A stretch of DNA of 64,000 nucleotides, from NCBI RefSeq assembly GCF_010131535.1, contig NZ_WUBS01000001.1, forward strand, positions 310,001 to 374,000, written 5' to 3'. The position numbers and the translations under genes were made by a program. The first letter of the stretch is position 1. Each line of letters begins with the position of its first letter. Source of the DNA: Acerihabitans arboris (GTDB lineage: Bacteria > Pseudomonadota > Gammaproteobacteria > Enterobacterales > Enterobacteriaceae). Shown piece after piece: positions 11,076 through 22,926 of this stretch. The notes under the pieces were generated by a model. The model was not told the DNA's origin and made no database searches. It saw nothing but the letters and a program-made list of their open reading frames with translations.

Positions 11076-11121
11076 ACGCCCGTCGCCCCGCATCCGGGCG
11101 TTGATAAATAACGCCCGGCGG

Positions 11122-11871
11122 CTACAGATGCCGCTGGAAGAAAGCCACGCCGGCGGCCAGCGCGGCTACCGTGATTTTATGGCCGACGCCGGGCTCCGTG
11201 AGATAGGTGGCCTGATGATGCCCCTCACGCGCCTCCAGCGCCTGGTACAACCGGCTGCTCTCCGCCGCCGGTACCAGTGGGTCGGCCTCGCCGTGCCAGA
11301 TTAACAGCGGCCGGTTTGACAGCTTATCCAACTGATGGAACACCTCATAGTCGGCCAGGGGGGCCATGCGCTGCTCGAATTCCTTTTGTCTGGCGCTTGA
11401 GGTCAGCGCCACCGGCGGAAACAAGGTCTTCGCCAGGCGCAGATAGTCGCCCGACCCCATAAACTCCGCCGCCACGCCCAGCCAGTCGTAACGGGCCATG
11501 GCGCCCAGCGCCGTCATGCCGCCCATGGACGCGCCGCATACGCCGATACGCCCGCCGTCGATCAGTCCCTGCCGCTGGTAATGGGTTTTCAGGGCGGGCA
11601 GTTCATCGATATTGCCGCGCAGGATGTCCCAAAAGTGCGCCAGGCGTCGCTGCTCATCGCCGTCAAAGCGCGCGCCATGCATGTCGGCGTCCGGCAGGAT
11701 CGCCCGAAATCCGGCCTTCGCCAGGGCGTAGCCGAAATAACTGTAGACTTCTTTTGACGAGGTATAACCGTGATAAAAGAAAATCGTCGGTAACGGCAGC
11801 AGAAGTTTACCCGCGGGTACCGCGTGGATGACGTCAATGCCGCCGACGGACTCTTGATGCATTTCAACCAT
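11122..11871 (-). CDS. yjfP: YjfP, alpha/beta-hydrolase esterase
   Basis: 249 residues, the E. coli YjfP length. Visible features are the oxyanion-region FFYHGYTSS, the nucleophile elbow GASMGGMTALG (catalytic Ser), LIWHGEADPLVPA (acid region) and a C-terminal GVGHKIT (catalytic His). YjfP is a cytosolic carboxylesterase active on short acyl esters; the physiological substrate is unknown. It is divergent from bsmA. Confidence 0.9.
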   Translation of the reverse strand: MVEMHQESVGGIDVIHAVPAGKLLLPLPTIFFYHGYTSSKEVYSYFGYALAKAGFRAILPDADMHGARFDGDEQRRLAHFWDILRGNIDELPALKTHYQRQGLIDGGRIGVCGASMGGMTALGAMARYDWLGVAAEFMGSGDYLRLAKTLFPPVALTSSARQKEFEQRMAPLADYEVFHQLDKLSNRPLLIWHGEADPLVPAAESSRLYQALEAREGHHQATYLTEPGVGHKITVAALAAGVAFFQRHL

Positions 11872-11946
11872 ATTGCCCCCTTAGCTGTGCGATATTCTTT
11901 TATACTACCTGTATCTGTTTCCGGTGTTTTTTTATGGTTGATATCT

Positions 11947-12252
11947 ATGAAACCACTATGCGTTATGATCATCATCCTGAGCATGATGTCGGCGGGTTGC
12001 GGCGTGCTTGAGGGCAAACCGGTCGCGCCTCCCGCGCCCACCGGCCAGGCGCAGGAAATCAGCCGCGACCAGGCCGGCACCCTGACCATGATCGGCCGGG
12101 TCTCCGCCCTGGAGCGCGGCAGTCCGATGGACGCCGAGGACTCAATACGCGCCCAGGCCAATGCCCGCCGGGCCGGCTATTACCAGATTATCATGCTGTC
12201 GGAAGATTTTAGCCCCGGAATCTGGCGCGCCGAGGCCATTTTATACCGGTGA
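11947..12252 (+). CDS. bsmA: BsmA (YjfO), stress-response biofilm lipoprotein
   Basis: 101 residues. The ATG at 11947 gives a lipoprotein signal (MKPLCVMIIILSMM) with lipobox SAGC, lipidated at Cys19. The mature part has the YhcN/BhsA-type domain: IGRVSALERGSPMDAE, ARRAGYYQI and WRAEAILYR. BsmA affects biofilm formation and peroxide resistance in E. coli. An open frame extends upstream to 11824 but would bury the signal peptide, so I reject it. Confidence 0.87.
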   Translation: MKPLCVMIIILSMMSAGCGVLEGKPVAPPAPTGQAQEISRDQAGTLTMIGRVSALERGSPMDAEDSIRAQANARRAGYYQIIMLSEDFSPGIWRAEAILYR

Positions 12253-12363
12253 GCAAGGGCTGGTTAAGGCGCGTCCCGTTAACGGGAACCCAAAAGCAGC
12301 GGAAATACGAGCGGCAGGCTTGCCGCCGGGTGCTGATAACAGGCGCCGGCGGCGACCCGCGCG

Positions 12364-13101
12364 TCAGGAAAGCTGGCGCTGGCGCACGGCTTCAAACAGG
12401 CAAACGCCCGCAGCGACGGAGACATTAAGCGACGAGACCGAACCCGCCATGGGGATGCCGATCAGTTCATTGCAGTGTTCGCGGGTCAGGCGGCGCATGC
12501 CCTCGCCCTCGGCGCCCATCACCAGCGCCAGCGGGCCGGTGAGTTTACTTTGATACAGATGATGGTCCGCTTCACCGGCGGTGCCGACAATCCAGACGTT
12601 ATGTTCTTTCAACATGCGCAGGGTGCGCGCCAGGTTGGTGACGCGGATCAGCGGCACGGTTTCCGCCGCGCCGCTGGCCACCTTCTTGGCGGTGGCGTTC
12701 AGCTGCGCCGACCGATCGCGCGGGACGATGACCGCATGTACGCCGGCGGCATCGGCGCTGCGCAGGCAAGCGCCCAGGTTGTGCGGATCGGTAATGCCGT
12801 CAAGCACCAGCAGGAAAGGCGCGGGATGCTGTTCCAGCAGCCCCTCAAGGTCGTTTTCCTGCAGCTGGCGGCCTTCCTGCACCCTTGCCACTATGCCCTG
12901 GTGCACCGCGCCCTCCGCGGCCTCATCCAGCCACTGGCGGTTAGCCACCTGGATAACGATACCGTTGGCTTCCAGTTCCACCACCAGCTCATGCAGGCGG
13001 CGATCGTCGCGGCCTTTCATGATGTACACATCGAGAAAACGCTGCGGGTCGCGTTCCAGTAAGGCTTTGACGGCATGAATGCCGTAAATGATTTCGCTCA
13101 T
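12364..13101 (-). CDS. rlmB: RlmB, 23S rRNA (guanosine-2251-2'-O)-methyltransferase
   Basis: 245 residues (E. coli 243). An N-terminal substrate-binding domain ([18 protein letters not shown]) precedes a SPOUT methyltransferase with [35 protein letters not shown] and [17 protein letters not shown], which forms the trefoil-knot S-adenosylmethionine site. The start at 13101 (MSEIIYG) matches the family; the frame is open 24 codons further upstream without homology. It lies 86 bases after rnr on the same strand, the usual rnr-rlmB order. Confidence 0.95.
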   Translation of the reverse strand: MSEIIYGIHAVKALLERDPQRFLDVYIMKGRDDRRLHELVVELEANGIVIQVANRQWLDEAAEGAVHQGIVARVQEGRQLQENDLEGLLEQHPAPFLLVLDGITDPHNLGACLRSADAAGVHAVIVPRDRSAQLNATAKKVASGAAETVPLIRVTNLARTLRMLKEHNVWIVGTAGEADHHLYQSKLTGPLALVMGAEGEGMRRLTREHCNELIGIPMAGSVSSLNVSVAAGVCLFEAVRQRQLS

Positions 13102-13187
13102 GTTTTTCTTTTTATCACTATATGGGCCGTAACGGCCCACAGGTTGTTGTCGGTTGACGATAATAGCCGGCACCGGCGCGCCAGGGA

Positions 13188-15701
13188 TTATTCCTGGCCC
13201 GGTTTGCTTTCCGCGCTACTTCTTTTTCTGCTGCGCCGCGGTTTGCTGGCTGAAGGTTTTTTGGGCGCACTCTCCGTCGCGGCGGCGGCGGTCGAACCTG
13301 CGGCACCCGCCCTGGACGGCGCGCTTTTGGGTTTCGACCCGTTGCCGTCATTTTGGCGAAACGCGCTGTCCGGCTCAAAATTTGCCGGTTTTTTGCCGGA
13401 GCGGCGACGGCGCGGGGGCTTGCCGTCATTATCCGCGCCGGCCCCGGCGGCGGCGCCGCGCGCCGCCTGCTGCGTGCGCACACGTTCGGTTTTACCCGCG
13501 CCGCGCGGCTGGCGCTTGCTGGAGACCAGGGAGAAATCGATTTTACGCTCGTCCATATGGACCGCTTCAACCTTGATCTCAACCACGTCGCCCAGGCGAT
13601 AGACCCGGCCGCTCGACTCGCCGATCAGGCGCTGGCCGATATTGTCGTAACGGTAATAATCGTTATCCAGGGTTGATACATGCACCAGGCCGTCGATAAA
13701 CAGATCGTTGAGGCGCACGAAGAAACCAAAGCCGGTGACGCTGGCGATGATGCCGCTGAAGACTTCGCCGACGTGATCCTGCATAAAGTCGCATTTCAGC
13801 CAATCCGCCACGTCGCGGGTGGCTTCATCGGCCCGGCGCTCGTTCATCGAGCTTTGCTGGCCCAGTTGCAGCATTTCCGCCATCTCGGCGTGCCAGCCGC
13901 CGGTAGGGGTGGAACGGCCCTTGGCCTCGCCTTCCTGCTTCGCCAACAGGTATTTAATACTGCGATGCAAAGATAAATCCGGATAACGGCGGATTGGCGA
14001 GGTAAAGTGCGCGTAAGCCTGCAACGCCAGGCCGAAATGCCCGCGGTTTTCCGGATCGTAAATCGCCTGTTTCATCGAGCGCAGCAGCATGGTTTGCAGC
14101 ATCTCATGATCCGGGCGCGCGGAAACGATGGTCATCATATCGGCGTAATCTTTCGGCTCGGGTTTTATCCCGCCGCCCAGCGTCAGGCCCAATTCGCCCA
14201 ATACGGTGCGCAGTGCGGTAATATGGTCGTTGCTCGGACGGTCATGCACCCGGTACAGCGCCGGCTCATCATTTTTCTCAACGAAGCGCGCGGCGGCGAT
14301 ATTCGCCAGGATCATGCACTCTTCAATCAATTTGTGCGCGTCATTGCGCATCACCGGCTCGATACGATCGATACGCCGCTCGGCGTTAAAGATAAACTTG
14401 GCTTCCTCGGTTTCAAACGAGATGCCGCCGCGCTGTACCCTGGCCTGCTCAAGCGTCTGGTACATTTCATGCAGCGTCTGGATCGGCTTGACCAGCGGAT
14501 GGTAATGCTCGCGCAGCTCCCGGTCGCCCTGCAGGATCTGCCATACCTTGGTGTAGGTCAGGCGCGCATGGGAATTCATCACCGCCTCATAAAATTTATA
14601 TGAGGAAAGCCGTCCCTGCGAGGAGATGGTCATTTCGCAGACCATACACAGCCGGTCCACCTGCGGATTCAGGGAACACAGGCCGTTGGACAGTTTTTCC
14701 GGCAGCATCGGGATAACCTGCGACGGGAAATATACCGAAGTGCCGCGACCGCGCGCCTCGTTATCCAACGGCGTATTGGGACGGACATAATAACTGACGT
14801 CGGCTATGGCGACCCACAGGCGCCATCCGCCGCCGCGTTTCTTTTCGGCGAATACGGCATCATCGAAGTCGCGGGCGTCCTCGCCGTCGATGGTCATCAA
14901 CGGCAGGCTACGCAAATCCACCCGGCCGCGTTTTGCCGCCTCGGGGACCTCTTCCTTCAGTTCCGCGACCTGGCTTTCCACTTCCGGCGGCCAGGTATAG
15001 GGGATGTCATGGGTACGCACGGCGATATCAACCGCCATGCTGGTACCCATATTGTCGCCCAGCACTTCCACCACCTTACCCACCGCCTTGGTGCGCCTGG
15101 TGGGACGCTGGGTCAGTTCCACCACCACCACGAAGCCCATGCGGGCGCCGCTGGTATCTTCCGGCGGGATCAGGATATCAAAACTCAGGCGGCTGTCGTC
15201 GGGCACCACGAAAGCGCTGCCGGCGTCGGTAAAATAGCGGCCGACAATCTGGCTGGTTTTCGGCACCAGCACGCGCACGATGCGCGCTTCGCGCCGGCCT
15301 TTGCGATCGGCGACCAGCGGTTGCGCCATTACCACGTCGCCGTGGATGGCCATTTTCATCTGTTCGGCGGACAGGTAAAAATCGTCCTTGCTGCCGTCCA
15401 CCCGCAAAAAGCCGAAACCATCGCGATGACCGATCACGGTGCCGCGCAGCAAATCCAGTCTTTCCGGCAGCGCGTAGCACTGCCGGCGGGTAAAGATCAG
15501 CTGGCCGTCGCGCTCCATGGCGCGCAGCCGTCGACGCAGGCCTTCAACCTGGTCTTCTCCGGTAATCTCTAAATCCTGCGCCAACTCTTCACGACTGACG
15601 GGGGTTTCCCGTTTGGCCAGGTGAGCCAGGATAAACTCCCGGCTGGGGATGGGAAATTCGTATTTTTCTGCCTCTCGTTCGAGAAAGGGATCTTGTGACA
15701 T
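13188..15701 (-). CDS. rnr: Ribonuclease R
   Basis: 837 residues (E. coli 813). A 3'-to-5' exoribonuclease that degrades structured RNA and participates in tmRNA-linked decay and cold adaptation. Order of domains: helix-turn-helix (about 20-90), cold-shock domains, the RNB catalytic core with metal-binding aspartates in [14 protein letters not shown] (about 275-288), an S1 domain ([20 protein letters not shown]), and a Lys/Arg/Ala-rich tail longer than in E. coli. The ATG at 15701 (MSQDPF) has GGAGGT upstream. Confidence 0.97.
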   Translation of the reverse strand: MSQDPFLEREAEKYEFPIPSREFILAHLAKRETPVSREELAQDLEITGEDQVEGLRRRLRAMERDGQLIFTRRQCYALPERLDLLRGTVIGHRDGFGFLRVDGSKDDFYLSAEQMKMAIHGDVVMAQPLVADRKGRREARIVRVLVPKTSQIVGRYFTDAGSAFVVPDDSRLSFDILIPPEDTSGARMGFVVVVELTQRPTRRTKAVGKVVEVLGDNMGTSMAVDIAVRTHDIPYTWPPEVESQVAELKEEVPEAAKRGRVDLRSLPLMTIDGEDARDFDDAVFAEKKRGGGWRLWVAIADVSYYVRPNTPLDNEARGRGTSVYFPSQVIPMLPEKLSNGLCSLNPQVDRLCMVCEMTISSQGRLSSYKFYEAVMNSHARLTYTKVWQILQGDRELREHYHPLVKPIQTLHEMYQTLEQARVQRGGISFETEEAKFIFNAERRIDRIEPVMRNDAHKLIEECMILANIAAARFVEKNDEPALYRVHDRPSNDHITALRTVLGELGLTLGGGIKPEPKDYADMMTIVSARPDHEMLQTMLLRSMKQAIYDPENRGHFGLALQAYAHFTSPIRRYPDLSLHRSIKYLLAKQEGEAKGRSTPTGGWHAEMAEMLQLGQQSSMNERRADEATRDVADWLKCDFMQDHVGEVFSGIIASVTGFGFFVRLNDLFIDGLVHVSTLDNDYYRYDNIGQRLIGESSGRVYRLGDVVEIKVEAVHMDERKIDFSLVSSKRQPRGAGKTERVRTQQAARGAAAGAGADNDGKPPRRRRSGKKPANFEPDSAFRQNDGNGSKPKSAPSRAGAAGSTAAAATESAPKKPSASKPRRSRKRSSAESKPGQE

Positions 15702-15742
15702 TGCGCTACCTCCATTGTCCAAAACAGGTTGCTATGCCGATA

Positions 15743-16092
15743 TCATTCAACAAGCAATAATGTGTAGCGCGGCGGATTTCCTGGCCCTTTATACGCGCGG
15801 ACCGGGCCGCCAAATACCAGGAAAAATGTCAAAATCCCTGCTGCAACACCTGTTTTGAACAGCTGGCAGGGTGACATGATCACGCTTCGCACTACATCGG
15901 ACCAATATTAATTGATCAGGGTTTACGTCCTGCTAACCGCACTTCTGCTATCCCTGACAGCGGGTATGGCGACGAGAGAACAGATAACAAGAAAACGAAT
16001 GCAATAAGAGTAACCTTTAGGAACCAATCAGGCTATAAGACTTGTCATCGGCCAGGAGAGAGACAGGAACTGCAGGAAGGTTAACGTATTGA
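15743..16092 (-). pseudogene. nsrR: Decayed nsrR (nitric-oxide-sensing Rrf2 repressor)
   Basis: No open frame exists between purA and rnr, where nsrR sits in relatives, but fragments of NsrR are readable on the minus strand in the correct order across shifting frames: MTS.......G.S (from 16048), a PAVRDS piece matching TAVRGK (about 15950), RKP-stop-SINIG (about 15905-15930), cysteine-cluster remnants C..-stop-SCH, PASC and KQVLQQ (15839-15890), and the terminal RYTLLLVE-stop (15743-15769). There are several stops and frameshifts, and about 75 bases are missing. NsrR normally represses hmp, ytfE and other NO-response genes. The decay is seen directly; the identity rests on alignment from memory with E. 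coli NsrR. Confidence 0.75.
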
Positions 16093-16103
16093 TAATAATC
16101 AAT

Positions 16104-16130
16104 AAACCGGGACTCGCCCGGTTTGTTACA
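16104..16130 (-). terminator. Intrinsic terminator of purA
   Basis: Stem AAACCGGG / CCCGGTTT with a 5-base loop, 35 bases past the purA stop and followed on the minus strand by ATTGATTATT. Confidence 0.7.
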
Positions 16131-16158
16131 TTTTTCAGCTTTTATGATTTTGCCGCAA

Positions 16159-17460
<1,302 letters not shown>

Positions 17461-17557
17461 TCAATTCACCAGATTGCTTAAAAAAGGATTCTAACATCTC
17501 AGTCCCAGGCTTTCAGTACTTTTTAACACCAGTGCGGACTGTTTTTAATCTGTGCGA

Positions 17558-17758
17558 TCATCCTCCCATTCTGCTACGCAACATATAGTAGATTACACCG
17601 CCGGCGACCACTAAACCGCCGCCAAAACGACGTAATAATTTATCCGGCAGTATCGTCATGGCGCCGATCATTTTGCGCCAGGCGCCCGGAAACAGCATCG
17701 GCCCCAGGCCCTCAAGCACCAATACCAGCCCCAATGCCATCCATACGGTAGGATTCAT
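17558..17758 (-). CDS. yjeT: YjeT, small inner-membrane protein (DUF2065)
   Basis: 66 residues, two hydrophobic helices: WMALGLVLVLEGLGPMLFP and the C-terminal GGGLVVAGGVIYYMLR. It closely matches E. coli YjeT in length and sequence. The function is unknown. It sits between hflC and purA as in E. coli, with GAGG in front of the ATG just after the hflC terminator. Confidence 0.93.
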   Translation of the reverse strand: MNPTVWMALGLVLVLEGLGPMLFPGAWRKMIGAMTILPDKLLRRFGGGLVVAGGVIYYMLRSRMGG

Positions 17759-17768
17759 GACAACCTCA

Positions 17769-17795
17769 TAAAAAAGGCCCGCGTAAACGGGCCTT
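17769..17795 (-). terminator. Intrinsic terminator after hflC
   Basis: Stem AAGGCCCG / CGGGCCTT with a 6-base loop and a T6 run on the minus strand. It ends only about 10 bases before yjeT, so yjeT would need read-through or a promoter within this short gap. Confidence 0.8.
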
Positions 17796-17819
17796 GATAA
17801 AACCAGGTCAACCTGCGGC

Positions 17820-18839
17820 TTAAGGACGGCCCGCAGGGGTCGGCGTGGTGGTGGCCGGCGATTTCATAAAGCGGAAGAAATCACTGTCGGGGCTCAGCAC
17901 CATGATGTCGTTATTGCTGCTAAAGCTGTTTTCATAGGCGCGCAGGCTACGGATAAAGGCGAAGAACGCCGGATCCTGGCTGAACGCGTCGGCAAACAGC
18001 CTGGCGGTTTCCGCATCGGCTTCACCGCGGGTAATCAGCGAGGTGCGCTCCGCCTCCGCCAGCGTGCGGGTGACTTCATAGTCCGCCGCCGCCCGCAGTT
18101 TTTCCGCCTCTTCCTGGCCCTGAGAACGATGACGACGGGCTACCGCCTCACGTTCCGCGCGCATACGTTGGAATATGGCATCGGACACTTCGGCCGGCAG
18201 GCTGATCTGCTTGATGCGCACATCCACCACTTCAATACCCAGGGCCGCCATGCTGTTCGGGTTCACCGCCGGCTGCGCGCCCTTGGTTTCCCGTTCCACA
18301 CGCGCCGCCGCCGATGCGATAGCGTTATCCGCCGCGGTGGTTTCCACTTCGCCATCGCCCGCGGTACCGCTGTTCAGCGCCTCGCGCACATCGGTCATCA
18401 GGCGGTTACGTGAATCAGTAACAATACCCTTGACGTCCAGGCGGCCCAGCTCCGAGCGCAACCGATCGCTGAATTTACGTTTCAGCAGCACTTCGGCCTG
18501 GGACACGTCGCCGCCGCCCGTCGCCAGGTAGTAACGGCTGAAATCACTGATGCGCCATTTGATATAGGAATCGACGATCAGGTCTTTCTTTTCCATGGTA
18601 ACGAAGCGATCGGCCTGGTTTTCCATGGTCTGGATGCGGGCATCCAGCGTTTTAACCGTTTCGATAAACGGAATCTTGAAGTGCAGTCCGGGAGAGAAAA
18701 TCTCCGGCTTGTTTTCACTGTCGCGCAATACTTTGCCAAAACGCAGCACGATGCCGCGCTGGCCTTCCTGCACCACGAACAGCGAGGCGTACAACACCAC
18801 CAGCACCACGACAACAATAAGGATTAATGGCTTACGCAT
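17820..18839 (-). CDS. hflC: HflC, SPFH-domain modulator of FtsH
   Basis: 339 residues. One N-terminal transmembrane helix (about 5-22) and a periplasmic SPFH/band-7 domain beginning VVQEGQRGIVLRFGKV, then a coiled coil (RMRAEREAVARRHRSQGQEEAEKLRA). HflC and HflK form a large cage around the FtsH protease and limit its access to membrane proteins. It starts 3 bases after the hflK stop, as expected for an obligate pair. Confidence 0.96.
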   Translation of the reverse strand: MRKPLILIVVVVLVVLYASLFVVQEGQRGIVLRFGKVLRDSENKPEIFSPGLHFKIPFIETVKTLDARIQTMENQADRFVTMEKKDLIVDSYIKWRISDFSRYYLATGGGDVSQAEVLLKRKFSDRLRSELGRLDVKGIVTDSRNRLMTDVREALNSGTAGDGEVETTAADNAIASAAARVERETKGAQPAVNPNSMAALGIEVVDVRIKQISLPAEVSDAIFQRMRAEREAVARRHRSQGQEEAEKLRAAADYEVTRTLAEAERTSLITRGEADAETARLFADAFSQDPAFFAFIRSLRAYENSFSSNNDIMVLSPDSDFFRFMKSPATTTPTPAGRP

Positions 18840-18842
18840 CGG

Positions 18843-20111
18843 TTATTCCCTCCCTACGCGAGTGGTCGTGTCACGCTGGGCGTTCGCCCTGCGCTGGTCC
18901 ATGACGGAACTGGAACCGCCGCTTTCGATCTGGCCCGGCTCCGCCACGCCGCCGGCGTTGACGGACAGCGGCGGCAGGCGCATCAGGGTACTGGCGCTGG
19001 TATCCTTACGGGTGGCGTCCGCCGCCTGCGGGTTACGCAGCAGTTGATCCAACGGCAGTACCATCAGGTTGTTGCCGCCTTTGTCGTTAACCAGGATTTT
19101 ACGGGTATGGCTCAATAAGCGCTCCATCGAGTCGATATAAAGACGCTCGCGGGTAATTTCCGGCGCGGCTTTATATTCAGGCAGCAGCTTGGCGAAACGC
19201 TGCACCTCGCCCTGGGCTTCCAGCACGGTGCGGGTCCGGTAGGCGCGGCCCTCCTCCAGGATGCGCTGTGCCTGGCCGTTGGCGCGCGGTTGCACCTCAT
19301 TGGCGTAGGCTTCGGCTTCACGAATATACTGCTGTTCGTTTTCACGGGCGGCAATGGCATCGTCAAACGCGGCTTTGACTTCCTCAGGCGGACGCGCCGC
19401 CTGGAAGTTGACATCCAGCAGGGTAATGCCCATGTCGTAAGGACGGATGGTTTCTTCCAGCACGCGCTGCGTATCGCTTCTGACGACGGTACGGCCTTCG
19501 GTGAGGATACGATCCATGGTGTATTTGCCGATCACGCCGCGCAGCGCGCTGTCGGTCGCCTGGCGCAGGCTGTCATCGGCATTGGTGACGCTGAACAGGT
19601 AGCGTTCGGGGTCGGTGACGCGGTACTGCACGTTCATTTCAACGCGCACCACGTTTTCATCGGCGGTCAGCATCACCCCGGAGGCGGCCAGTTCCCGCAC
19701 CGATTCAACGTTGACGGCAACCACCTGGTCGATAAAGGTAGGTTTCCAATTCAGGCCCGGCTGAACCAGACGGTCGAATTTACCAAAGCGTGTTACCACG
19801 CCGCGCTCCGCTTCCTTGATGGTATAAAAACCGCTGCCTGCCCAGATGATGACCACCGCCAGCGCGGCGAGTCCAGCATAACGGCCGCCGCGCGCGGGGC
19901 CACCGACGCCGCCGGCGCTATCCGGTGACTTCTTGCCGCCGCCAAACCCGCCCAGCTTCTTGCCGAGCTTCCGGAAGATATCGTCCAAATCGGGAGGTCC
20001 TTGTTCACGTCCGCCTTTATTATTATTTCCGCCAGAGTTGCCGCTGTTATTATTGCTGCTCCCCCACGGGTCGCGGTCATGTCCGTTATTACCGGGCTGA
20101 TTCCACGCCAT
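18843..20111 (-). CDS. hflK: HflK, SPFH-domain modulator of FtsH
   Basis: 422 residues (E. coli 419). A Gly/Asn-rich cytoplasmic N-terminus (MAWNQPGNNGHDRDPWG...), a transmembrane helix at about 80-100, then the SPFH domain starting GFYTIKEAERGVVTRFGKFD. Partner of HflC. The upstream neighbour is hflX at 57 bases, all in the hfq-hflX-hflK-hflC order known from E. coli. Confidence 0.96.
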   Translation of the reverse strand: MAWNQPGNNGHDRDPWGSSNNNSGNSGGNNNKGGREQGPPDLDDIFRKLGKKLGGFGGGKKSPDSAGGVGGPARGGRYAGLAALAVVIIWAGSGFYTIKEAERGVVTRFGKFDRLVQPGLNWKPTFIDQVVAVNVESVRELAASGVMLTADENVVRVEMNVQYRVTDPERYLFSVTNADDSLRQATDSALRGVIGKYTMDRILTEGRTVVRSDTQRVLEETIRPYDMGITLLDVNFQAARPPEEVKAAFDDAIAARENEQQYIREAEAYANEVQPRANGQAQRILEEGRAYRTRTVLEAQGEVQRFAKLLPEYKAAPEITRERLYIDSMERLLSHTRKILVNDKGGNNLMVLPLDQLLRNPQAADATRKDTSASTLMRLPPLSVNAGGVAEPGQIESGGSSSVMDQRRANAQRDTTTRVGRE

Positions 20112-20168
20112 GTTTTAGCTCCATTTTACTTAATTAGTATTCTTCAGGCTTTTGTTCCCAAAGGACGG

Positions 20169-21449
20169 TCAGACAAGATAGTCCGCCAACTCGTTTTCCT
20201 GCTTGCAAAGACGACGCCAGTCGATGATGGGCAACCGGACTATCATTCCCACGCTGCCGTCGTCTTCGATCCATTCTTTTTCAATTGCCTGAAGCTGGTA
20301 GAACCTGCTGCGTAAACGTCCCGCCTGCGGGGGCAAGCGCAGCTCATGCTGAGCAATCTCGCCCGACAGACGCTCGGTCAGCGCCTGAAAAAGCAACGGA
20401 ATTCCCTCACCGGTCTGGGAAGATAACCATACCCGCACCGGCACGTTTTCCTCATTGCGATCGATACGCGGCACAAAATCGTCCAGCATATCGATTTTAT
20501 TCATCACCAATAATTCCGGTATTTCATCCGCCTCTATTTCAGCCAGCACCGCATCCACGGCGGCGATATTTTCCTGGCTGCGGACATCCGACGCATCCAC
20601 GATATGCAGCAACAGCGTGGCTTCGCGCGTTTCCTGCAACGTGGCTTTGAACGCCGCCACCAAATCATGGGGCAAATGGCGGATAAAACCAACGGTGTCC
20701 GCCAGCACCGTGTCGCCGACGTCGTCGACCTCGATACGCCGTAGCGTCGGGTCCAGGGTGGCGAATAACTGATCGGCGACATACACGCCCGCCTGGGTCA
20801 GCCGGTTGAACAAGGTGGATTTGCCGGCGTTGGTATAGCCCACCAGCGATACCGTGGGCACCTCGGCGCGGTTGCGGGCGCGGCGTCCCTGCTCCCGCGA
20901 TTTTTCCACGCGCTCCAGGCGCGAGAGAATCAGGGTAATGCGGTTGCGTAATAACCGGCGATCGGTTTCAAGCTGGGTTTCACCCGGCCCGCGCAAACCG
21001 ATCCCGCCTTTTTGCCGCTCAAGGTGGGTCCATCCCCGCACCAGTCGCGTTGCCAGGTGGCGTAACTGCGCCAGCTCCACCTGCAGCTTACCCTCATGGG
21101 TACGCGCGCGCTGCGCGAAGATATCCAAAATCAGCCCGGTTCGATCGATAACACGGCATTGGCACAGGCTCTCAAGGTTTCGTTCCTGGGCCGGGGACAA
21201 CGCATGGTCGAATAATACGACAGACGCACCACTGGTTTTAACCGCCTCGGCGATTTCTACAGCTTTTCCCTCACCGACATAATATTTGGGGTGGGGTGCC
21301 TTGCGGCTCCCGGTGATCACGTGCAACGCCTCTACCCCGGCGGAAGATACCAGCGATTCAAATTCCTGCAGATCTTCCGTGTCTTTGTCTTGTGAGAAAA
21401 AAATGTGAACCAGTATGGCCTGCTCACCGGTATCGTAACGGTCAAACAA
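20169..21449 (-). CDS. hflX: HflX, ribosome-associated GTPase
   Basis: 426 residues, the E. coli length. An N-terminal HflX domain includes [20 protein letters not shown] and a [18 protein letters not shown] linker; the G domain has G1 [10 protein letters not shown]3 DTVGF and G4 NKID. HflX splits stalled 70S ribosomes after heat shock. The start codon is TTG at 21449 (TTG TTT GAC CGT), with GAGAGG eight bases upstream; it aligns with the E. coli N-terminus MFDRYD. Confidence 0.96.
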   Translation of the reverse strand: MFDRYDTGEQAILVHIFFSQDKDTEDLQEFESLVSSAGVEALHVITGSRKAPHPKYYVGEGKAVEIAEAVKTSGASVVLFDHALSPAQERNLESLCQCRVIDRTGLILDIFAQRARTHEGKLQVELAQLRHLATRLVRGWTHLERQKGGIGLRGPGETQLETDRRLLRNRITLILSRLERVEKSREQGRRARNRAEVPTVSLVGYTNAGKSTLFNRLTQAGVYVADQLFATLDPTLRRIEVDDVGDTVLADTVGFIRHLPHDLVAAFKATLQETREATLLLHIVDASDVRSQENIAAVDAVLAEIEADEIPELLVMNKIDMLDDFVPRIDRNEENVPVRVWLSSQTGEGIPLLFQALTERLSGEIAQHELRLPPQAGRLRSRFYQLQAIEKEWIEDDGSVGMIVRLPIIDWRRLCKQENELADYLV

Positions 21450-21545
21450 GCGTACAACCTCTCAAACGGATAAACCGCAGTTGTAACGGAGCCTTAGCGC
21501 CAGCAACGCGCTAAAGCACCGCGATATGGTCAAGCTGGATACGCC

Positions 21546-21854
21546 TTATTCAGCGTCATCACTTTCCTGGGGCTGAGCAGGCGCCGCAGGATTGCTGCCA
21601 TGATGATAATTACTGCTGGCACCACTGGCCGGATTGTTATTGTGATGCGACACCGCACGCGATGGTACTACTGTAGAAATGGCATGCTTATAAACCATCT
21701 GACTTACCGTGTTTTTCAACAAAATGACAAACTGGTCAAATGACTCAATCTGGCCCTGCAATTTGATACCATTCACCAAATAAATAGAAACCGGAACCCT
21801 TTCCCGACGCAATGCGTTCAAGAACGGATCTTGCAAAGATTGCCCCTTAGCCAT
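21546..21854 (-). CDS. hfq: RNA chaperone Hfq
   Basis: 102 residues. The Sm core (residues 1-66) is essentially the enterobacterial sequence: [13 protein letters not shown], the Sm1 segment and Sm2 [12 protein letters not shown]. The C-terminal tail is flexible, His/Asn/Pro-rich and acidic at the tip (QESDDAE). Hfq hexamers pair small RNAs with mRNAs. It lies between miaA and hflX as in E. coli. Confidence 0.98.
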   Translation of the reverse strand: MAKGQSLQDPFLNALRRERVPVSIYLVNGIKLQGQIESFDQFVILLKNTVSQMVYKHAISTVVPSRAVSHHNNNPASGASSNYHHGSNPAAPAQPQESDDAE

Positions 21855-21969
21855 TCTATCTTTTCCTTATGTGCTTGTTGTTTGTAACAAGAACCATGTG
21901 TGGCTCTAAAAATAAACGATGTAAAAAAAAACGCGTTCAGTACTTTTCAATTGTACACAATCACCCGAC

Positions 21970-22926
21970 CTATGCACTAACAACCTGTAATACCGTATCT
22001 AAGGCGGAACGGGGCTTGTCGCTATCGAGCCAGTGTACTGACTGCCAACCGCGTAACCATGTCATCTGGCGCTTGGCCAACTGACGGGTTGCGCAAATCC
22101 CGCGAAACACCATTTCATCGTAATCGATCTCACCGGATAAATATGACCACATCTGGCGATAACCCACACAACGGATGGAAGGAAGATCTTTATGTAAATC
22201 CCCGCGCAGGAAAAGTGCCCTGGCTTCCTGCTCGAAACCGGCCGCCAACATCTGGTGAAAGCGTTGTTCAATACGCTGATGCAACCCTTCCCGGCTTTGC
22301 GGTGCAATCGCAAACTGATGAACCCGGTAAGGTAATGCTTCGCCAGATATTTTTGTCAGTTCCGTTAGAGTTTTACCTGAAACGAAAAAAACTTCCAGTG
22401 CTCTGGACAGTCTCTGGGGATCATTAGGATGAATACGCGTTGCCGATGCCGGATCTATCATCTGCAATCGGCGATGCATCGCCTCCCATCCTTTAAGACC
22501 CGCTTCCTGTGCGATACGTTCCCTAATTTCAGGATTTGCCGGGGGCAAGGGGGATAATCCCTCGAGCAAGGCCTTGAAATAGAGCATTGTACCGCCAACC
22601 AGTAACGGCATACGTCCGGACGCGGTGATTTCTGACATCGCCTGCAGCGCATCTCGGCTAAAATCCGCCGCCGAGTAGGCTTGCGCCGGATCGTTGATAT
22701 CAATCAGCCGATGCGGCGCCTGCGCCAGTTCATCCGGTCTGGGTTTGGCGGTGCCGATATCCATGCCGCGATAGACCAGCGCCGAATCCACGCTGATTAT
22801 CTCTACCGGCAGCTGCCTGCATAGCGCCATGGCCAGCGCGGTTTTACCCGAGGCGGTCGGTCCCATCAGGAACAGGGCCGTTGGCTTTCGGCCCGGCCGC
22901 TGCGCCTGGCCCATGGCATCAATCAT
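21970..22926 (-). CDS. miaA: tRNA dimethylallyltransferase MiaA
   Basis: 318 residues (E. coli 316). It transfers the dimethylallyl group to N6 of A37 in tRNAs reading UNN codons. P-loop GPTASGKT, substrate segment [19 protein letters not shown] and the tRNA-contacting [12 protein letters not shown] are present. The ATG at 22926 overlaps the mutL stop by 8 bases; an in-frame ATG at 22914 is the other candidate. An extension to 22950 would lie inside mutL and is not supported. Confidence 0.95.
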   Translation of the reverse strand: MIDAMGQAQRPGRKPTALFLMGPTASGKTALAMALCRQLPVEIISVDSALVYRGMDIGTAKPRPDELAQAPHRLIDINDPAQAYSAADFSRDALQAMSEITASGRMPLLVGGTMLYFKALLEGLSPLPPANPEIRERIAQEAGLKGWEAMHRRLQMIDPASATRIHPNDPQRLSRALEVFFVSGKTLTELTKISGEALPYRVHQFAIAPQSREGLHQRIEQRFHQMLAAGFEQEARALFLRGDLHKDLPSIRCVGYRQMWSYLSGEIDYDEMVFRGICATRQLAKRQMTWLRGWQSVHWLDSDKPRSALDTVLQVVSA

